Assembly: GCA_023213315.1 (NCBI GenBank)
Contig: JAKCPI010005160.1
Location: forward strand, 1-64,000
Reading direction: 5' to 3'
Length of the DNA: 64,000 nt
Origin: Euborellia annulipes
Taxonomy: Eukaryota > Arthropoda > Insecta > Dermaptera > Anisolabididae
Shown here: positions 35,677 to 47,880 of the stretch, piece by piece
Layout of the letters: each line of letters begins with the position of its first letter
Position numbering within the stretch: position 1 is the stretch's first letter
Notes under the pieces: generated by a model
Database searches by the model: none
Told to the model about the DNA's origin: nothing
The model's input: only the letters and a program-made list of their open reading frames with translations
Program-made: the position numbers and the translations under genes

Positions 35677-38600
35677 TACAAAATCTGGTCTATAATTAAA
35701 AACTCCCATAATAATAATAATAATACAAACCACAAAAGCTTTGATAAACATATTCGTCAAGTACTTTATTTGCTTTCTAAAATATGACATTGTCAGGTGC
35801 AAGAACAACACTGTTTATTTGAATTTTTATATAAATTTAAACATTTTGCCCACTTGGGTATATTAATGTTATTTCAAACAAGTATCGGAAAAAAATCCAG
35901 TCCAAATGCAAATATCTGGCATCTAGATAAAGACATCAACCTGATTTCGAACACATAAGGATGAAACGATTTAAATAAATATTTTTTTATGTTACTCTAT
36001 CTTCTCTTATAATCTGACTACTCTATTAACAAAATTATTTATTTACTCGAAAAATTTATATAAATTTGTTTAAATAACTAAAAAAAATTAAGTCAGAAAA
36101 AAATGATGTAACGTTCCTTCATTCAAACAGTTTTTAAATTCAGAACGTTTTAAAATCTTCATGTACCACTTTTAAAAAGATATCCCGATTTATGACACAT
36201 TCACGTCAAAAAAAATTACTATATAAACAAATTTTAACTGAAATAAACAGTCGTATGTCTTTTGACTATGTTTATATTTAGTTTGCTTATTAAAACTTGT
36301 CAAAAATCTCATTGACCATCATAAAAAATGATTTATGCAAAAGTTAATATTCAATAAATGCATGAAAATTTTCAGAGGGAAAAACATTCATCATTAATAA
36401 AATCATTTATTTTCATTAATTTTCATATTATAAAATCTGTCCATTGTTTGTAGGGAAAACAATAAATCATACAAGTTTGTAATTAGTACTTAAGTCATTT
36501 AATGAGCTCTAGGCAGACTAAATTCATGAAAAATTGTTACTTGATGAAAACGTTAATATCTAAAAAAACAGTGATAAAGAAATAAAAATGATAATTAATC
36601 TAATTAGCCCCAATGAAATAAATTTCAATGTTTAGTTTTTGCCCCTTTAAATAATGATGAGAAGTAACGAAATTTAGGTAGTGGTAACCAGAGAAGGGAT
36701 TTTTGCAATAAAAACTGCCGAAATATGCAGTTAAAAATTCTAAAATATGCAGATAATATATGTATACTGCCAAAATATGTCAACATAAAAATCTGGTGAG
36801 ACAAGCAAGCACGTTTTCAGTTCATATTAGTAAAATCCGGACATTTCTCAGATTTGGACGCCAAACCGGACACGTGTTCTACGGTAAATCCGGACGTTAG
36901 GTAACCCTAGCTAAACAGTAATAATAATAATAATACCTAAACAAGACCCAGACTTAATAAACTGTTAGAAGATCAAGAAAATGATTTTTTAAATTATAAT
37001 TTCAAGATTTGAGCTTAAAGGGCCCTGGCCCGGGGATATAGCCCCCTTGCCCCCCCCCCCCTGTCTGCGGCCCTGCATATATCTAAAGCCTAAGGATATT
37101 TCGGAATGAAGTTTTTTTAATTAAATGGGTATATTAAGAAATTACCATTTATACTTTTTTAAGCTGTACTTAGCTTATATTTTTCGCAATTATTAGTCAA
37201 TAATGCTTTACGAGATTAAAATGATCATAATTCTTGCAAATAGAAGATAATAATAATGAACACTTTTTTAAATGAAAAAAATTGAATTTCAAACAAAATA
37301 TGATCTTCGTAAGGATAATTTAAAGTTCATTAGACAAGAATACTTTATTATAACCTGTGTTTAGGAAGATAATATATTTCTGAATTCGGAGAGATAGAAT
37401 CGGACGAGCGAAATCAAAGACCCGAACGATAAAAATCAAATTCGCATCATCATTATAATATAAAAGATAATTTAGAAAAAATAAAAGCTATTTGGCAAGT
37501 GAGATCAGAACGAGAACCAGAGAAGCTGAAATCTTTATTTTGTTTTCTAATATTTCTATAACTTGATTATTATCTTTAAAAATAAAAAATATTGACTAAT
37601 ATCCTAATATATTTACTAATTAAAGGTTTATGTAATCACTCTCGGGAGGGGGGGGGGATTTCACTTATTACACTTATTTTCTATTAAATTTTTGTCTTCT
37701 TTAGAGAAAAACAGCATTAATAATAAGAGTTATAAAAAAATGAAGATTAGATTAGAACATAGTGGGGCAATTAAATTTAAACTATCTCTCTTTTATTAAA
37801 TGATAAAAGATATTAGCTTTCTATATACACTGTATATAATTGTCAGAAACTCTAAGAGCTAGAATCATAGAATTTTTTTTGAAATTGTAGGCCATCATTC
37901 AAAGGGGTGGTAGAATATAATTTTTTTACGAAGCAGCACCACTACCCACTACCTGTGATATACTAAAAAAAATTATTTCTGAAACGATAATTGTTAGAGA
38001 CCTTGAATTTTTTTTTTTTTTAAGTTGTAGAATAGGCCTAAGATTGAAAAAGATTAAGAAAATCGCAGAAGTACATGTATCTGAAGCTAATGAAAACAAC
38101 GAATATCCAACAGGGGCCTAAACTCACTTTAAATTCACTTTGATTTCTCCACTATTAAATTCACGAGGAGTAGCTGCAGGTTCAAAAATAAAAACCCTCT
38201 CGTTGGCATGGGGCAGAAAATTCCCCCTCCACCCTATCTATATTTAAACTACTAGTTAAGATGTGAAAATTAATTAAATATCAAAAAGTCAATACATTTA
38301 AATTTGTATTCGTATATAAATCACATCTCAAGTCCTGGGTGCCAAGTTGATGATGAATTCACCGACCGACGTGAGAAGCTCTCAAGGACTCGGCAAAAAT
38401 GGAAAAATTTAGAAAAAAAAAAATTATTGAAAAGTTGTCTTTGAGGGGCCCCGAGGCCCTCAGGGCTCAGGTAAAAACCGAATTTAGAGAAAAAAAGGTT
38501 TACTGAAAATTTGTCTTTGAGAGGGCCCGGGGCCCGGCAAGAAAAACACTACTTTGTCTTTTTCCTGAGGTGGGATTTGGCACAAACCTCCTCCCTGATT

Positions 38601-39523
38601 CTCGTTTTCATTGCTCTACGAGGCATCATAGATAGGTAAATATATTTTTGCCAAAAGGACTGATTTTTATTTTATTTTTTTAAATAATTTTCCCCTATTT
38701 ATACTATAGGAAAGGTGAAAAATATAAATATATTCCAAATAATAATGTACAGTATCTTTCTTCCTTCAAAAAATAATTACAAGTATTGGTTGTAATTTAA
38801 TTATAAATTAAATTAGTATAAAGCTTAGAAATTGAAAAGAGTAATCTTGTTCTCATGTCAGCCCTGGGTTGGAATGATTAAAAAGATGACAGGTGAGTGT
38901 GGAGATGGACAGCCCGGAGGAGGGTGTAGACAGGTCGAGGAAGCCCTGGATCATAACGGTGCTTAGAGAATCCCAGCCTCTCTAGAACAAAATATTATAA
39001 GCGAAAACCACTTATGTCTGCCCTGTCCTTTTCAATGAATTAATATTTAAATAATGAATAAACAGAAACTGAATCGAAATCCTAATTTTAGAGTCCCCAT
39101 AAAAGCTCTTTGGCTAGGCTGAAATTAATTAATAATTACAGTAAATAGATTTATAACAATATTTCTCAATTGTTGGACTGCCCTGGATTAAAAATCTATG
39201 CACAATAATTATAGAAATTATAACGTTTTAGTTAGACTTTAAAAATTCAGAGAGGAAGGAAAGAAAGCACGAGACGATTAAACATTCGATGGAAAGTCCT
39301 AAAAAACAAAAAAATAAATTAATGAAAATGTAAAAAGGTCTGTTTATATTAATCTTTTTATTAGATAATATTTATAAAAGAAATTTCTCTTTCTTTTCAC
39401 TTTAAAGTTATTTAGAAAAAAAATATTTTTCTTAAAGTAGGCGCTAAAGATCCTCAATCGTGCCTTTGCTGTTATTAGAGGAAGTTACACAGGCGAAATT
39501 TTTAAAACTTTCTGATTAATATT
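35677..39523. other. long AT-rich intergenic stretch
   Basis: No gene recognised. Items: AAACCACAAAAGCTTTGATA at 35.73 kb; a truncated hAT right end at 36.99-37.07 kb (CCCCCCTGTCTGCGGCCCTG); a family A trace (AAAAATCTGGTGAGACAAG) at 36.79 kb; a G-run at 37.65 kb; and a duplicated GC-rich phrase (GTCTTTGAGGGGCC / GTCTTTGAGAGGGCCC) at 38.44 and 38.51 kb. A balanced, non-repetitive piece lies at 38.85-39.0 kb. Confidence 0.45.
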
Positions 39524-39804
39524 ATCTCAGCCAAAAACATCGGAGATGCAAAAGGGGCGCCTCGCATTATTTTTGCCTAGCGTCGAGGTGAAATCAAAAA
39601 AATGCGCCTCGCTTTTCTGATTTATATAAAAGCGAGGAAATATTTTCACTTAAATAAAACCCCTACAGAATTTTATTTGTTTCATATATCCTCGCTTTTA
39701 TATAAATCAGAAAAGCGAGGCGCATTTTTTTGATTTCACCTCGACGCTAGGCAAAAATAATGCGAGGCGCCCCTTTTTGCATCTCCGATGTTTTTGGCTG
39801 AGAT
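39524..39804. repeat. 281-bp near-perfect foldback
   Basis: The arms of about 120 bp (39524-39643 and 39684-39804) are almost exact reverse complements, from ATCTCAGCCAAAAACATCGG to AAAAGCGAGGA, separated by a loop of about 40 bp. They are GC- and CpG-richer than the flanks and contain repeated GCGCCTCGC. The near-identity of the arms implies recent origin or ongoing conversion. It may be a foldback transposon, but no clear target duplication was found. Confidence 0.9.
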
Positions 39805-39919
39805 TTCACTTCTTTTTGTGAAATATTACAAGAAAATATTATTTATTAATTTTTGTTTATTAAATATTAAGTTATCCCATGAATAGATCTTTTAATATGC
39901 ATTCCAAACAGTAAAAATT

Positions 39920-40806
39920 AAATACATCGTTTGGTATCCATTCGAAACGATAAACATAGGATTTTACCAAATTTTATAAAATTTTAGGTTTTTTATTTTT
40001 GTTATGTTGGTAGATTGTAAATACTTCGTTTGGTATTCATTCGAAACGATAAACATAGGATTTCACCAAATTTTATAAAATTTTAGGTTTTTTATTTTTG
40101 TTATGTTGGTAGATTGTAAATACTTCGTTTGGTATTCATTCGAAACGATAAACATAGGATTTCACCAAATTTTATAAAATTTTAGGTTTTTTATTTTTGT
40201 TATGTTGGTAGAATGTAAATACATCGTTTGGTATCCATTCGAAGCGATAAACATAGGATTTCACCAAATTTTATAAAATTTTAGGTTTTTTTATTTTTGT
40301 TATGTTGGTAGATTGTAAATACTTCGTTTGGTATTCATTCGAAACGATAAACATAGGATTTCACCAAATTTTATAAAATTTTAGGTTTTTTATTTTTGTT
40401 ATGTTGGTAGATTGTAAATACTTCGTTTGGTATTCATTCGAAACGATAAACATAGGATTTCACCAAATTTTATAAAATTTTAGGTTTTTTATTTTTGTTA
40501 TGTTGGTAGAATGTAAATACATCGTTTGGTATCCATTCGAAGCGATAAACATAGGATTTCACCAAATTTTATAAAATTTTAGGTTTTTTATTTTTGTTAT
40601 GTTGGTAGATTGTAAATACTTCGTTTGGTATTCATTCGAAACGATAAACATAGGATTTCACCAAATTTTATAAAATTTTAGGTTTTTTATTTTTGTTATG
40701 TTGGTAGAATGTAAATACATCGTTTGGTATTCATTCGAAACGATAAACATAGGATTTCACCAAATTTTATAAAATTTTAGCTTTTTTATTTTTGTTATGT
40801 TGGTAG
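39920..40806 (+). repeat. 99-bp tandem array, nine units, trimeric pattern
   Basis: Units recur at 39928, 40027, 40126, 40225, 40325, 40424, 40523, 40622 and 40721 (position of CGTTTGGTA), a 99-bp period. Two variants alternate: A has ACATCG with GGTATCC, B has ACTTCG with GGTATTC. The order is A-B-B-A-B-B-A-B-A', giving a 297-298-bp higher-order period. Units are otherwise nearly identical, so amplification is recent. Not coding; no CRISPR-like spacers. Confidence 0.95.
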
Positions 40807-42084
40807 CACTCCTTATCACGTTAATCTATTTCTATCTGAATGGATCTATCCTAAAAAATTTTTGTTCCATTAGGGATCAAAATTACTAATAATAATATAT
40901 ATGTTCCTAGATGACGTCATCAGGGAGCAAAATAGTTAGAATTGTCTTTTCGCCATGTTAAAGATAGGACAAATTTGAAATTTTGAATACCTCTCAAAAA
41001 GTCACTTTTGATCCAAAATGAAATTTTATATCAAAGGTATCGGGTTTTTGATAGTATCTATTTGTATTTTAAATTTCATCCAAATCGGTCCAGCAGGGAA
41101 ACCTGTAGCTTTGTCTAAAAATTTGAAAATTGAAGAAAAGAATGAAAAAAAAAAAGAAAAAAAAAGAAAAAAAAAAAAAAAAAAAAAAAAAAAGGAAAAA
41201 TAAGAGACTAACTTTTGACCTTCCGAAATCGGCAAACTCTCAACTTTGAGCCTCTGCCATTCTGTTTGGGACTGGAATTTTTTTTTGAATTCGTGCTCAA
41301 AATAATCCTTATTTATTCTAGTTTAATATAAAAAAAAATTTGGCTCCGATATCTTAAAATCTTTTTGAGATATTCGCCCAGAAAGAGAAAAGTTTCTCAA
41401 AAAAATTTTTTCACGTCCCTATCTTTTATTAAGGATTTAAAATCATTCTTGATAATATAGTCTAGGGACGACTCGTCCATCTAAATGCAATGGGTCATTG
41501 GCATCTATTGGAATGTCAACTAAATGGTAGTATTAAGAGTTTCTTTGCTTTCTTTTGCTTTTCACATGCTCGGCGACGAGTCGCTCCCGCGACTCTTGAT
41601 CGTATACATTTATAAAAGTAAATAAAGTAAAAACATCAAATTTGAGATAGTTTTTGATAGAAAAATCGTTAATACAACGAGATAAGAGTGAACGCCTCTC
41701 GATTTTCTAAAAATGCGTCAAAAACAATTCAATTTTCGAAAAAAACTTATATGAATAAAACCTGTTTAAAATAATGTAATTTATTATAATATTATATTAC
41801 AAAAAACTACAAATACTCAATTTTCTATTTTGACTAGTAATTGCAAATATTTTTGACCTCGAGAATTGAATGATCAAAATGTTTTTAATTAATAACTAAA
41901 AAAAACTTTTGGGAAGAATTTTAGTTGAAATTGAACATTAGAATCATCTCTTTAAATGTACAAAGTCATTCTTTTATTTGGGAAATTATTTATATTTATT
42001 CCACTTCAATGTCTAGCAAGCCCTAGGTATCAAAGGGTAAAAAAAATAAAGTTGTTCAAAATGATTAAGAGAATGAGCCCTGGC
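40807..42084. other. intergenic flank of the tandem array
   Basis: No gene. It includes GATGACGTCATC at 40.91 kb, an A-rich run (41141-41200) that creates artificial Lys-rich frames, and ACGAGTCGCTCCCGCGACTC near 41.58 kb, itself a small palindrome. Its relation to the foldback and array is unknown; all may belong to one larger element. Confidence 0.4.
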
Positions 42085-42287
42085 ACGTGACACGAAGCTT
42101 TTGAACAAATTCGACCAAAAAGCACTAGTACTGTACTGGTGTACTTTTTTAGTTTGTTTCTATTTTTTCAAAATTCGTTCTAACGAATTTGATTAAAATT
42201 CATAAATCACTTATTTTTTAGATGCTCTTTAAAATTCATTTTCTCATTTTGCCCTCAAAATTGTTTGAAGAACCCTTTACCCTTGTA

Positions 42288-42497
42288 CAGTGAGGGACAA
42301 TATTAAGTCCCACCCATGCGTTTTCTACTTGTGATTATTTCATTGTTTTTAAAAAAAATATTATATATTTTTTAATGAAAACTTTCATGGTTCAAACCTA
42401 GAAAATTTTCAATAAAGATTTTCATTTTCTTTTATAAAAACAATGAAATAATCACAAGTAGAAAATACATGGGTGGGACTTAATATAACCCTTACTG
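42288..42497. mobile_element. mariner-type MITE, 210 bp, with TA duplication
   Basis: The terminal inverted repeats are about 65 bp and nearly identical: CAGTGAGGGACAATATTAAG on the left, CAGTAAGGGTTATATTAAG on the right in reverse complement, both continuing TCCCACCCATG and TTTTCTACTTGTGATTA. TA flanks both sides (42286-42287, 42498-42499), and the insertion splits a family A copy exactly. TA target and long terminal repeats fit Tc1/mariner-type non-autonomous elements. Confidence 0.92.
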
Positions 42498-42597
42498 TAC
42501 TTCATAGGAAAGATAGGAAACAAAGTAGCAAAATATAAATATTTTTCTGTTTATAAATTATACATTTTGAATTCTTGTATATCGGCTGTGCTACCAG

Positions 42598-42783
42598 CAT
42601 GGGCGTAACTAGAGAATTTGAATGGAGGGGGGGGGGCCATGTGACCAGCTATCCTCCGAGGGGTCTGGAAAGCCCCATATTTTCTCAATTTTTCTTGGGA
42701 CAAGGAGCTTTCTGGGAGGGGGGGGCTACGAGCCTTCTGGGGGTGGGGGGCAGCCCCCCGGCACCCACCTAGTTACGCCCATG
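42598..42783. mobile_element. hAT-type MITE, 186 bp
   Basis: Perfect 15-bp terminal inverted repeats, CATGGGCGTAACTAG / CTAGTTACGCCCATG, with long G-runs inside. The flanks GCTACCAG and ACTATCAA differ by three transitions and are probably the decayed 8-bp duplication. A related element with CATGGGCGTAGCCAG ends is at 60057-60300. Confidence 0.85.
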
Positions 42784-42845
42784 ACTATCAATCACGCCAG
42801 ATATTTACAATTTAAGATAAAATCTGTTTCACGCCAGACTTTTTT

Positions 42846-43707
42846 TGTTGTAAAATTTATATAATCCTTCATTCAAATTAAAATATTTTACTATTATTTT
42901 AAATGTATTTTTATAGAAGCCTCTAGAAATAAATTCTTGTTTCAATAATTCTCTTTTTTATTACTTCACCTGTATATAATAATAAATCGGATAGATTCGA
43001 TTCCCTGTTAGCCCCCGAATTATGTGAACTATTTATGTTTGGAATGTCGGTTGTGCCTATCAGAATAAGAGCATATTTATGGTTGATTGAAATTATTGCT
43101 GACACCTCGGTAAATTCTGAAATTTGACCGAACGTTGGAGCTGCGCTGCAGGCGCCCATCGCTCCCGTGTGAAATATAGGCCAGGTTTCAAAAGAGTAGG
43201 ACTACTTATCTGTCATTACAGAGGCGGCCAAACCGCTTCTGATGTTCTCATGTTCCAGGGATGAACCTCCGCTTTTTAATCTCCCCTTCGATTATTAATG
43301 GCCTTTCGGTGTTGCACTATTTCTAATTTATTCTCGTTTGACAACTAATGTCACAGCTTGTACTTCACGCTCTGTCATTCATCTTGGTTACAATTGTTCT
43401 AATTGTGATGACTTCTTGATTTATCCATTAATTCTCTCTCTCTTATGTTTTTTTTTCTTTTTAAATTAACAAAAAAAAAAAAATTATTTAAAACAACAAT
43501 TATTAAAAAAAAAAAAAAAATGGAAAGAGTTTTTAGTTTAATAAATTAATAGTAATTATAATATAATATTTTTGTAGTATGTGCTGTTTTATTTATAGTG
43601 GGGAATCTATATTCGGGTTGCCTCGGGTGTGAACTGATGTCAGAGTTATCAATGTATTATAATTAACTTACGGTTGTATGACGGATCACTATATCTTAAA
43701 ACAATAA
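42846..43707. other. intergenic; non-repetitive island at 43.0-43.4 kb
   Basis: The piece 43000-43400 has balanced composition (GGAGCTGCGCTGCAGGCGCC, GTCATTACAGAGGCGGCC) and no repeat signature. A minus-strand frame at 42923-43159 starts MGACSAAPTFGQ but has no recognised domain. Candidate conserved regulatory element or exon; undecided. Confidence 0.4.
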
Positions 43708-44312
43708 TAAAAAATCTGGTGCGACCAGTCACACCAGATTTTTGTGTCGACATATGTCTAGTTACCACCGATATATTAGAATTCAAGATATAAAATTTAT
43801 AAACATAGAAAAATATTTATATTTTGTTACCATGGTAACGATTTCTCCAATCTTTCCTATGAAGTACAAGAGTAAAGTGTGCTTCAAACAGATTTGGAGG
43901 CAAAATGAGAATATACATTTTAAAGAGCATCTAAAAAATACCTCATTTTTAAATCTTAATCAAAATTGTTCAGGCCAATTTTGAGAAAATCGAAAAAAAA
44001 AACTGAAAAAGTGCATCTGTAAAGTACTAGTACTTTTTGGCCGATTTTGTTCAAAAGCTTCCTGTCACGTCTTAAGGGGGTGTCTAACTTAATTATAAAA
44101 TTTCAGAGCTAGGCTCTTTTCGTTCTGGAGCTATTTTGTTCACAGAAACACACACAGGCATACAGACCATGTTGCGAAAACCACTTTTTTGGACGGAAAG
44201 GACCTCAAAACGTGTATATCCATCAAAATCTCGACATCGAATTTTTGCAGTGAATCAATCAATACTTTCTCTCTCTGTATATTAACATATATAGAGGTAA
44301 AAGAAAGTAAAA
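43708..44312 (-). repeat. family A repeat, reverse copy, 0.6 kb
   Basis: It starts with a shortened hairpin (AAATCTGGTGCGACCAGTCACACC...), then GTTACCATGGTAACGATTTC, ACTAGTACTTTTTGGCCG and CATCAAAATCTCGACATCG, ending at GGTAAAAGAAAGT. It lacks the segment between the CCATGG palindrome and the hairpin that is present in the 1 kb form, showing two length classes. Confidence 0.9.
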
Positions 44313-45652
44313 ATTTAAAAACACCTCTTTTAAATTTCAATGAATCAGCCGGTGTGCGTCGCGCCAGTGTGAATGCCGCCTTATCTCTCGATACCAAAAG
44401 AGTTATTGTAACAAAAATTAATAAATACCAACAGCCTTCTATGTAAATGTATAAATTTAAAAGCGATAGTTGGACCTACTTGTCGAAATCTCAGGAAAGC
44501 TTGTTGCCAGCAAGTGATTTCTTTTTCATCAGATATTATTGAAATCCTATTCATATTTTTTTACTCAACATCTGATTATAAATTCTTTCTTCTATATGAT
44601 GTAATAAGTTATTTGATCGATTGACTAACGAGATTTGGTCGAGTTTCAAAGGCTTTAAGAGTGAAGCTAACTGTGATTCAGCCTCCAAACAATTCCGAAG
44701 TAAATTTCAAGCTTTCAAATTGTAAAGAAAAAATTGCAAAGGTCAAATTAAAAAAGATATTAATTAAAATTCATAGGAATGTCGTAAATAGAATTATTCC
44801 TTTTCCAAAATGAAATCATCTATGAGATGCAAAAACTTTTTAATCATTAAAAAAAAAAAACTAATTATAAAATATTATAGTTTATTTATTCGACGTTTAA
44901 GAATAATAAAACTTTCGTCACAATGAAATTGATTTTAAATTTTGTTTTCTGAATGATATATAGGCCTATACTGAGGCTGTTCGTCTTAAGCTACTCAGTG
45001 CTTTTGAAATCATCATGCTAGTTAAATGAATTTATGGCATTAGTGGTTAACAAAGCATTCATCTGCCAATTTGACTCGCTCTGACCAAGTCCGTATAACG
45101 GGTTGATGTGACAGTCAGGAAATGAAAATTTATGCATTATGTCTATATTTATTTATTAACTGGTGGTGGTTTGAAATGCTTGGAAAGTTGGCTGTCATCG
45201 CACTTATTCTGTCATCATTTATTTCCATTTGTTTTGTCTATTAATTAAGCTCCACCTTAGAGTAAATTCGACGGCAAAACGATTCATGCTCGCCTACATA
45301 GCCGAGTACTTTGTTAAAATGTCCCGTGGTTTAATCGAGTACCCGATAAATATGGAAACATTAAGCCCCGTTTACGAGCAAACGAATTGACGTCTGTCTT
45401 AAACGCCCCGGAGACTGACAGCAACACAATTTCATCAAGAATGTATGAATGCGAATTTTAAAAACTGAAAGAATTTTAAAAGGCAACGTGTTGGAAGATA
45501 TAACATATATTCGTCAATATGTAAATATTTTTAATAACTAACTAGCCTACTCTTCAGATCTGCGGCACCTCCCTTAATTTTTTTTTCTTTGTATTATGAA
45601 TCGTGAAAAATTAATTTTATAAAATTTTCGAGTCTGCTTCTAATCTCATTTA

Positions 45653-45654
<2 letters not shown>
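44313..45654. other. intergenic; non-repetitive island at 45.0-45.45 kb
   Basis: AT-rich to 44.95 kb. From about 44.96 to 45.45 kb the sequence is varied and low in homopolymers (for example CGAGTACTTTGTTAAAATG, CGGAGACTGACAGCAAC). No repeat and no good exon. Candidate regulatory element. Confidence 0.4.

Positions 45655-45691
<37 letters not shown>
45655..45691 (+). repeat. GT dinucleotide microsatellite
   Basis: An uninterrupted run of about 18 GT units, likely polymorphic. Confidence 0.98.
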
Positions 45692-45693
<2 letters not shown>

Positions 45694-45857
45694 GCGTCAT
45701 GCAGAGGAACTTTTAGTCATTTTTTCCCATTGCTCTATTAACGGAGTTTTGTCTATGTTCCGCTCTATTCTGGTGTGGTGACGATAACTACTTCCGCATC
45801 AAACAAAAATTAGCTCATTTTATCAAAAGAAAAATTTTTTTTTATTCATTCATTTTT

Positions 45858-46030
45858 TTTCTTGCTCTTACCTATATATTAATATGTTATAATAATAAGT
45901 ATTGATTTCATGTCAAAAATTCTTTGATGGAAATACACGTTTTGAGGTCCCGTGAGTCTCAAAACATATTGGTCGCACATCACACAACTTACTCTTACTT
46001 TAGACAATCGAAAGTTGTGTTTTTCCTAAT
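45858..46030 (+). repeat. family A fragment, forward
   Basis: Left end GCTCTTACCTATATATTAAT, then TGATGGAAATACACGTTTTG, then a direct jump to hairpin-like text (TCGCACATCACACAACTT). The middle of the family is deleted. Confidence 0.75.
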
Positions 46031-46192
46031 TTTCACATCAATCGAAGTTATTAAAAAATAAATATTATTTAATAATAATATATTTATAAGCATTTTATTT
46101 GAATTATCTGCCTTCCAGAACTACTTGCGTAAGCTATGAGTTTCAAAAGTAAGTAAACACTCCTGAACTTTAAAAAGGATCTAAATCTTTAA

Positions 46193-46814
46193 GGGGGTTC
46201 AGGAGCGACGTCATTTAAAAAAAAAAACTAGACTATTGTAAGGAATTTTTCAATGCGGTTTTTTTTTAATTAATTAAATTCATAAGAGATTATTGGGACA
46301 TCGAGCTATAACTTTTTAAATAGCTTATTAAAAAATTATCCTAATTAATTTTTTTTGTTATCAAGCAAATACAAAAAAACAATCTGTCCCAATAATCTTT
46401 AATTTTTTTAAATTTAAAAATGAATTTATTGTTATTATTAATCACATATTAATTAAGAAATTTTTAAAATAAGCTTAGATGATTTATTTAAAAATCAAAT
46501 GTCAAATTAGTTCAGCATTCTTGCAAAAGACGGCAGGCTAGTCTAACAGCCGATATATTATTAGCCTCTATCTGGCCTATATTTATATATTTTTATGCTT
46601 TTATAAAAGATTCATAATATATAATAACATTTATGAAGTATTTATTGTTAAAAGATCAATGAAAATCATCCAAATGCATTAAATATTATTAGCTACCATT
46701 CTGACATCTCTTGGCAAATTTTTGGATTACTTGATTTTTTGGGCATACTTTTTATGACACACTACGCCATCTTATCGAGAAAAACATGCGTAACCACTTC
46801 GCTCCCGTTCCCCC
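46193..46814. mobile_element. piggyBac-like MITE (type D), 622 bp
   Basis: Flanked by TTAA at 46189-46192 and 46815-46818. The ends are GGGGGTTCAGGAGCGACGTC on the left and, in reverse complement, GGGGGAACGGGAGCGAAGTG on the right. An internal inverted phrase, AGATTATTGGGACA / TGTCCCAATAATCT, lies at 46.28-46.40 kb. A second copy in the opposite orientation starts at 50563. No transposase. Confidence 0.88.
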
Positions 46815-46818
46815 TTAA

Positions 46819-47279
46819 TGAAGTCTCTACTTACTTAATTTCGAAATGCTTTCCAAAATCAGCTCATTTTCCAATTTTTTTTTTTTTTTTTTTTGATCTA
46901 TTATTATTATTTGCATAGCATAGACTTATAATTGAAATTCATCTTCTCCACGTTTAATTAGCGGGCATAAGAACATTGTGCACGATCACGGATTTAGGGT
47001 GTTGCCCACACCTTGTCCACAAATAAGTCGTTTCTCTCTTTTAATAGTAATTATAAGCTTGACATTATATTTAATGGGACCTTAATAAATAGCATGGGTC
47101 GACCCACGCCTTGGGAGAACTTCTATCAGACGATTCTTCTCTAAGAACTATTTAATCGTTTTGTTTTGGTTTTAGCCTTCCTTTGACTTACAATTTCCGT
47201 TAGAGAGATGTATAGTAAGGGTTGATTAAAAACAAGAGAGAATTAAATATTAAAATTTTTTAAATCAAATCGATCATTC
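46819..47279. other. intergenic, no gene seen
   Basis: Contains a T-run (46.88 kb). The stretch at 46.95-47.2 kb is varied and non-repetitive, without exon signals. Confidence 0.4.
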
Positions 47280-47420
47280 ATTTTTACTTTTACATATACG
47301 AAGTAGAGGATGTATTGTAATCGACAAAAATTCGACCTGGAGATTTTGATGATTCTCTAAGTTTTAAGGCTCTAAGCGGCAAAAAAAAAAGATTTTTTGG
47401 AATTATGTCTGTGTGTGTGG
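47280..47420 (+). repeat. family A fragment, decayed left end
   Basis: TTTTTACTTTTACATATACG followed by AAAAATTCGACCTGGAGATT and GTCTGTGTGTGTGG: recognisable but diverged left third of family A. Confidence 0.65.
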
Positions 47421-47505
47421 CTAAGATTATTTAAAAACGCAGCCAGATCGATCACTTTTAGTATATTAGTGACTTGCATGACTAACTGCATATAGGGGGA
47501 AGTGA

Positions 47506-47600
47506 GTTTTATTGGTGTAATGGACAGCACGCCTATGCCTCGGAAAGGCTGGAGATCCTGGGTTCGATTCCCGGGGTCCATGCGATGTTTGGCCTCGCCA
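47506..47600 (+). repeat. tRNA-derived SINE head
   Basis: An A-box-like TGGTGTAATGG (47513-47523) and a perfect pol III B-box GGTTCGATTCC (47561-47571) stand at tRNA-like spacing, and the T-arm CTGGGTTCGATTCCCGG folds. The acceptor strands (GTTTTAT and GGTCCAT) do not pair and the anticodon arm is short, so this is a SINE or tRNA pseudogene, not a tRNA gene. A related fragment is at 23.25 kb. Confidence 0.7.
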
Positions 47601-47664
47601 ATAAATAACACTCACAGTCTTGTTAAATATATCTATGACTAGTTAAGTCCGAATCGAGGTATTT

Positions 47665-47880
47665 TGAATACTATTATCAAATATATAGATCTCGTATATA
47701 TTTCTTACACTAAAATTGTAGATCTATATCACATTTGACGTAAATACGTTGATCGGAAGGACTTCTTTCTGTTGACGTATTTACTCTAAAAGTTGATACA
47801 GCTCTACAATTTTAGAGTAAGACAATTATGCATTTGTAGAGTATACGGGAAAGTCGAGGGGAAGTCATTCTCGAACTTTT
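47665..47880 (+). repeat. repeat family B, copy 1
   Basis: Shares TTGACGTATTTACTC-AAAAGTTGATA, CTACAATTTTAG.GTAAG and GAAAGTC..GGGGA.GTCATTC with 55.70-55.89 kb. CTACAATTTTA also occurs inverted near 47.71 kb, so this copy has internal inverted structure. Confidence 0.75.

Larger units (their letters stand above)
42085..42845 (+). repeat. family A repeat, forward, with two later insertions
   Basis: It carries CACGAAGCTTTTGAACAAAT, CACTAGTACTGTACTGGTGTA and TTTTTTAGATGCTCTTTAAA, then is split at 42287 by a mariner-like element and at 42597 by a hAT element, ending in a decayed hairpin (CACGCCAGAT...CACGCCAGAC). Removing the two insertions restores family order (TTGTACTTCATAGGAAAGAT). Confidence 0.85.

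Noticed and set aside
39920..40806. CRISPR array
   Set aside because: Units are 99 bp and contiguous with no unique spacers; the genome is eukaryotic.
41018..41235. Lys-rich or Phe-rich proteins on the two strands
   Set aside because: Translations of an A-rich run.
47506..47585. Functional tRNA gene
   Set aside because: A and B boxes are present, but the acceptor strands do not pair and the anticodon arm is wrong; a diverged sibling exists at 23.25 kb, so a SINE is more likely.
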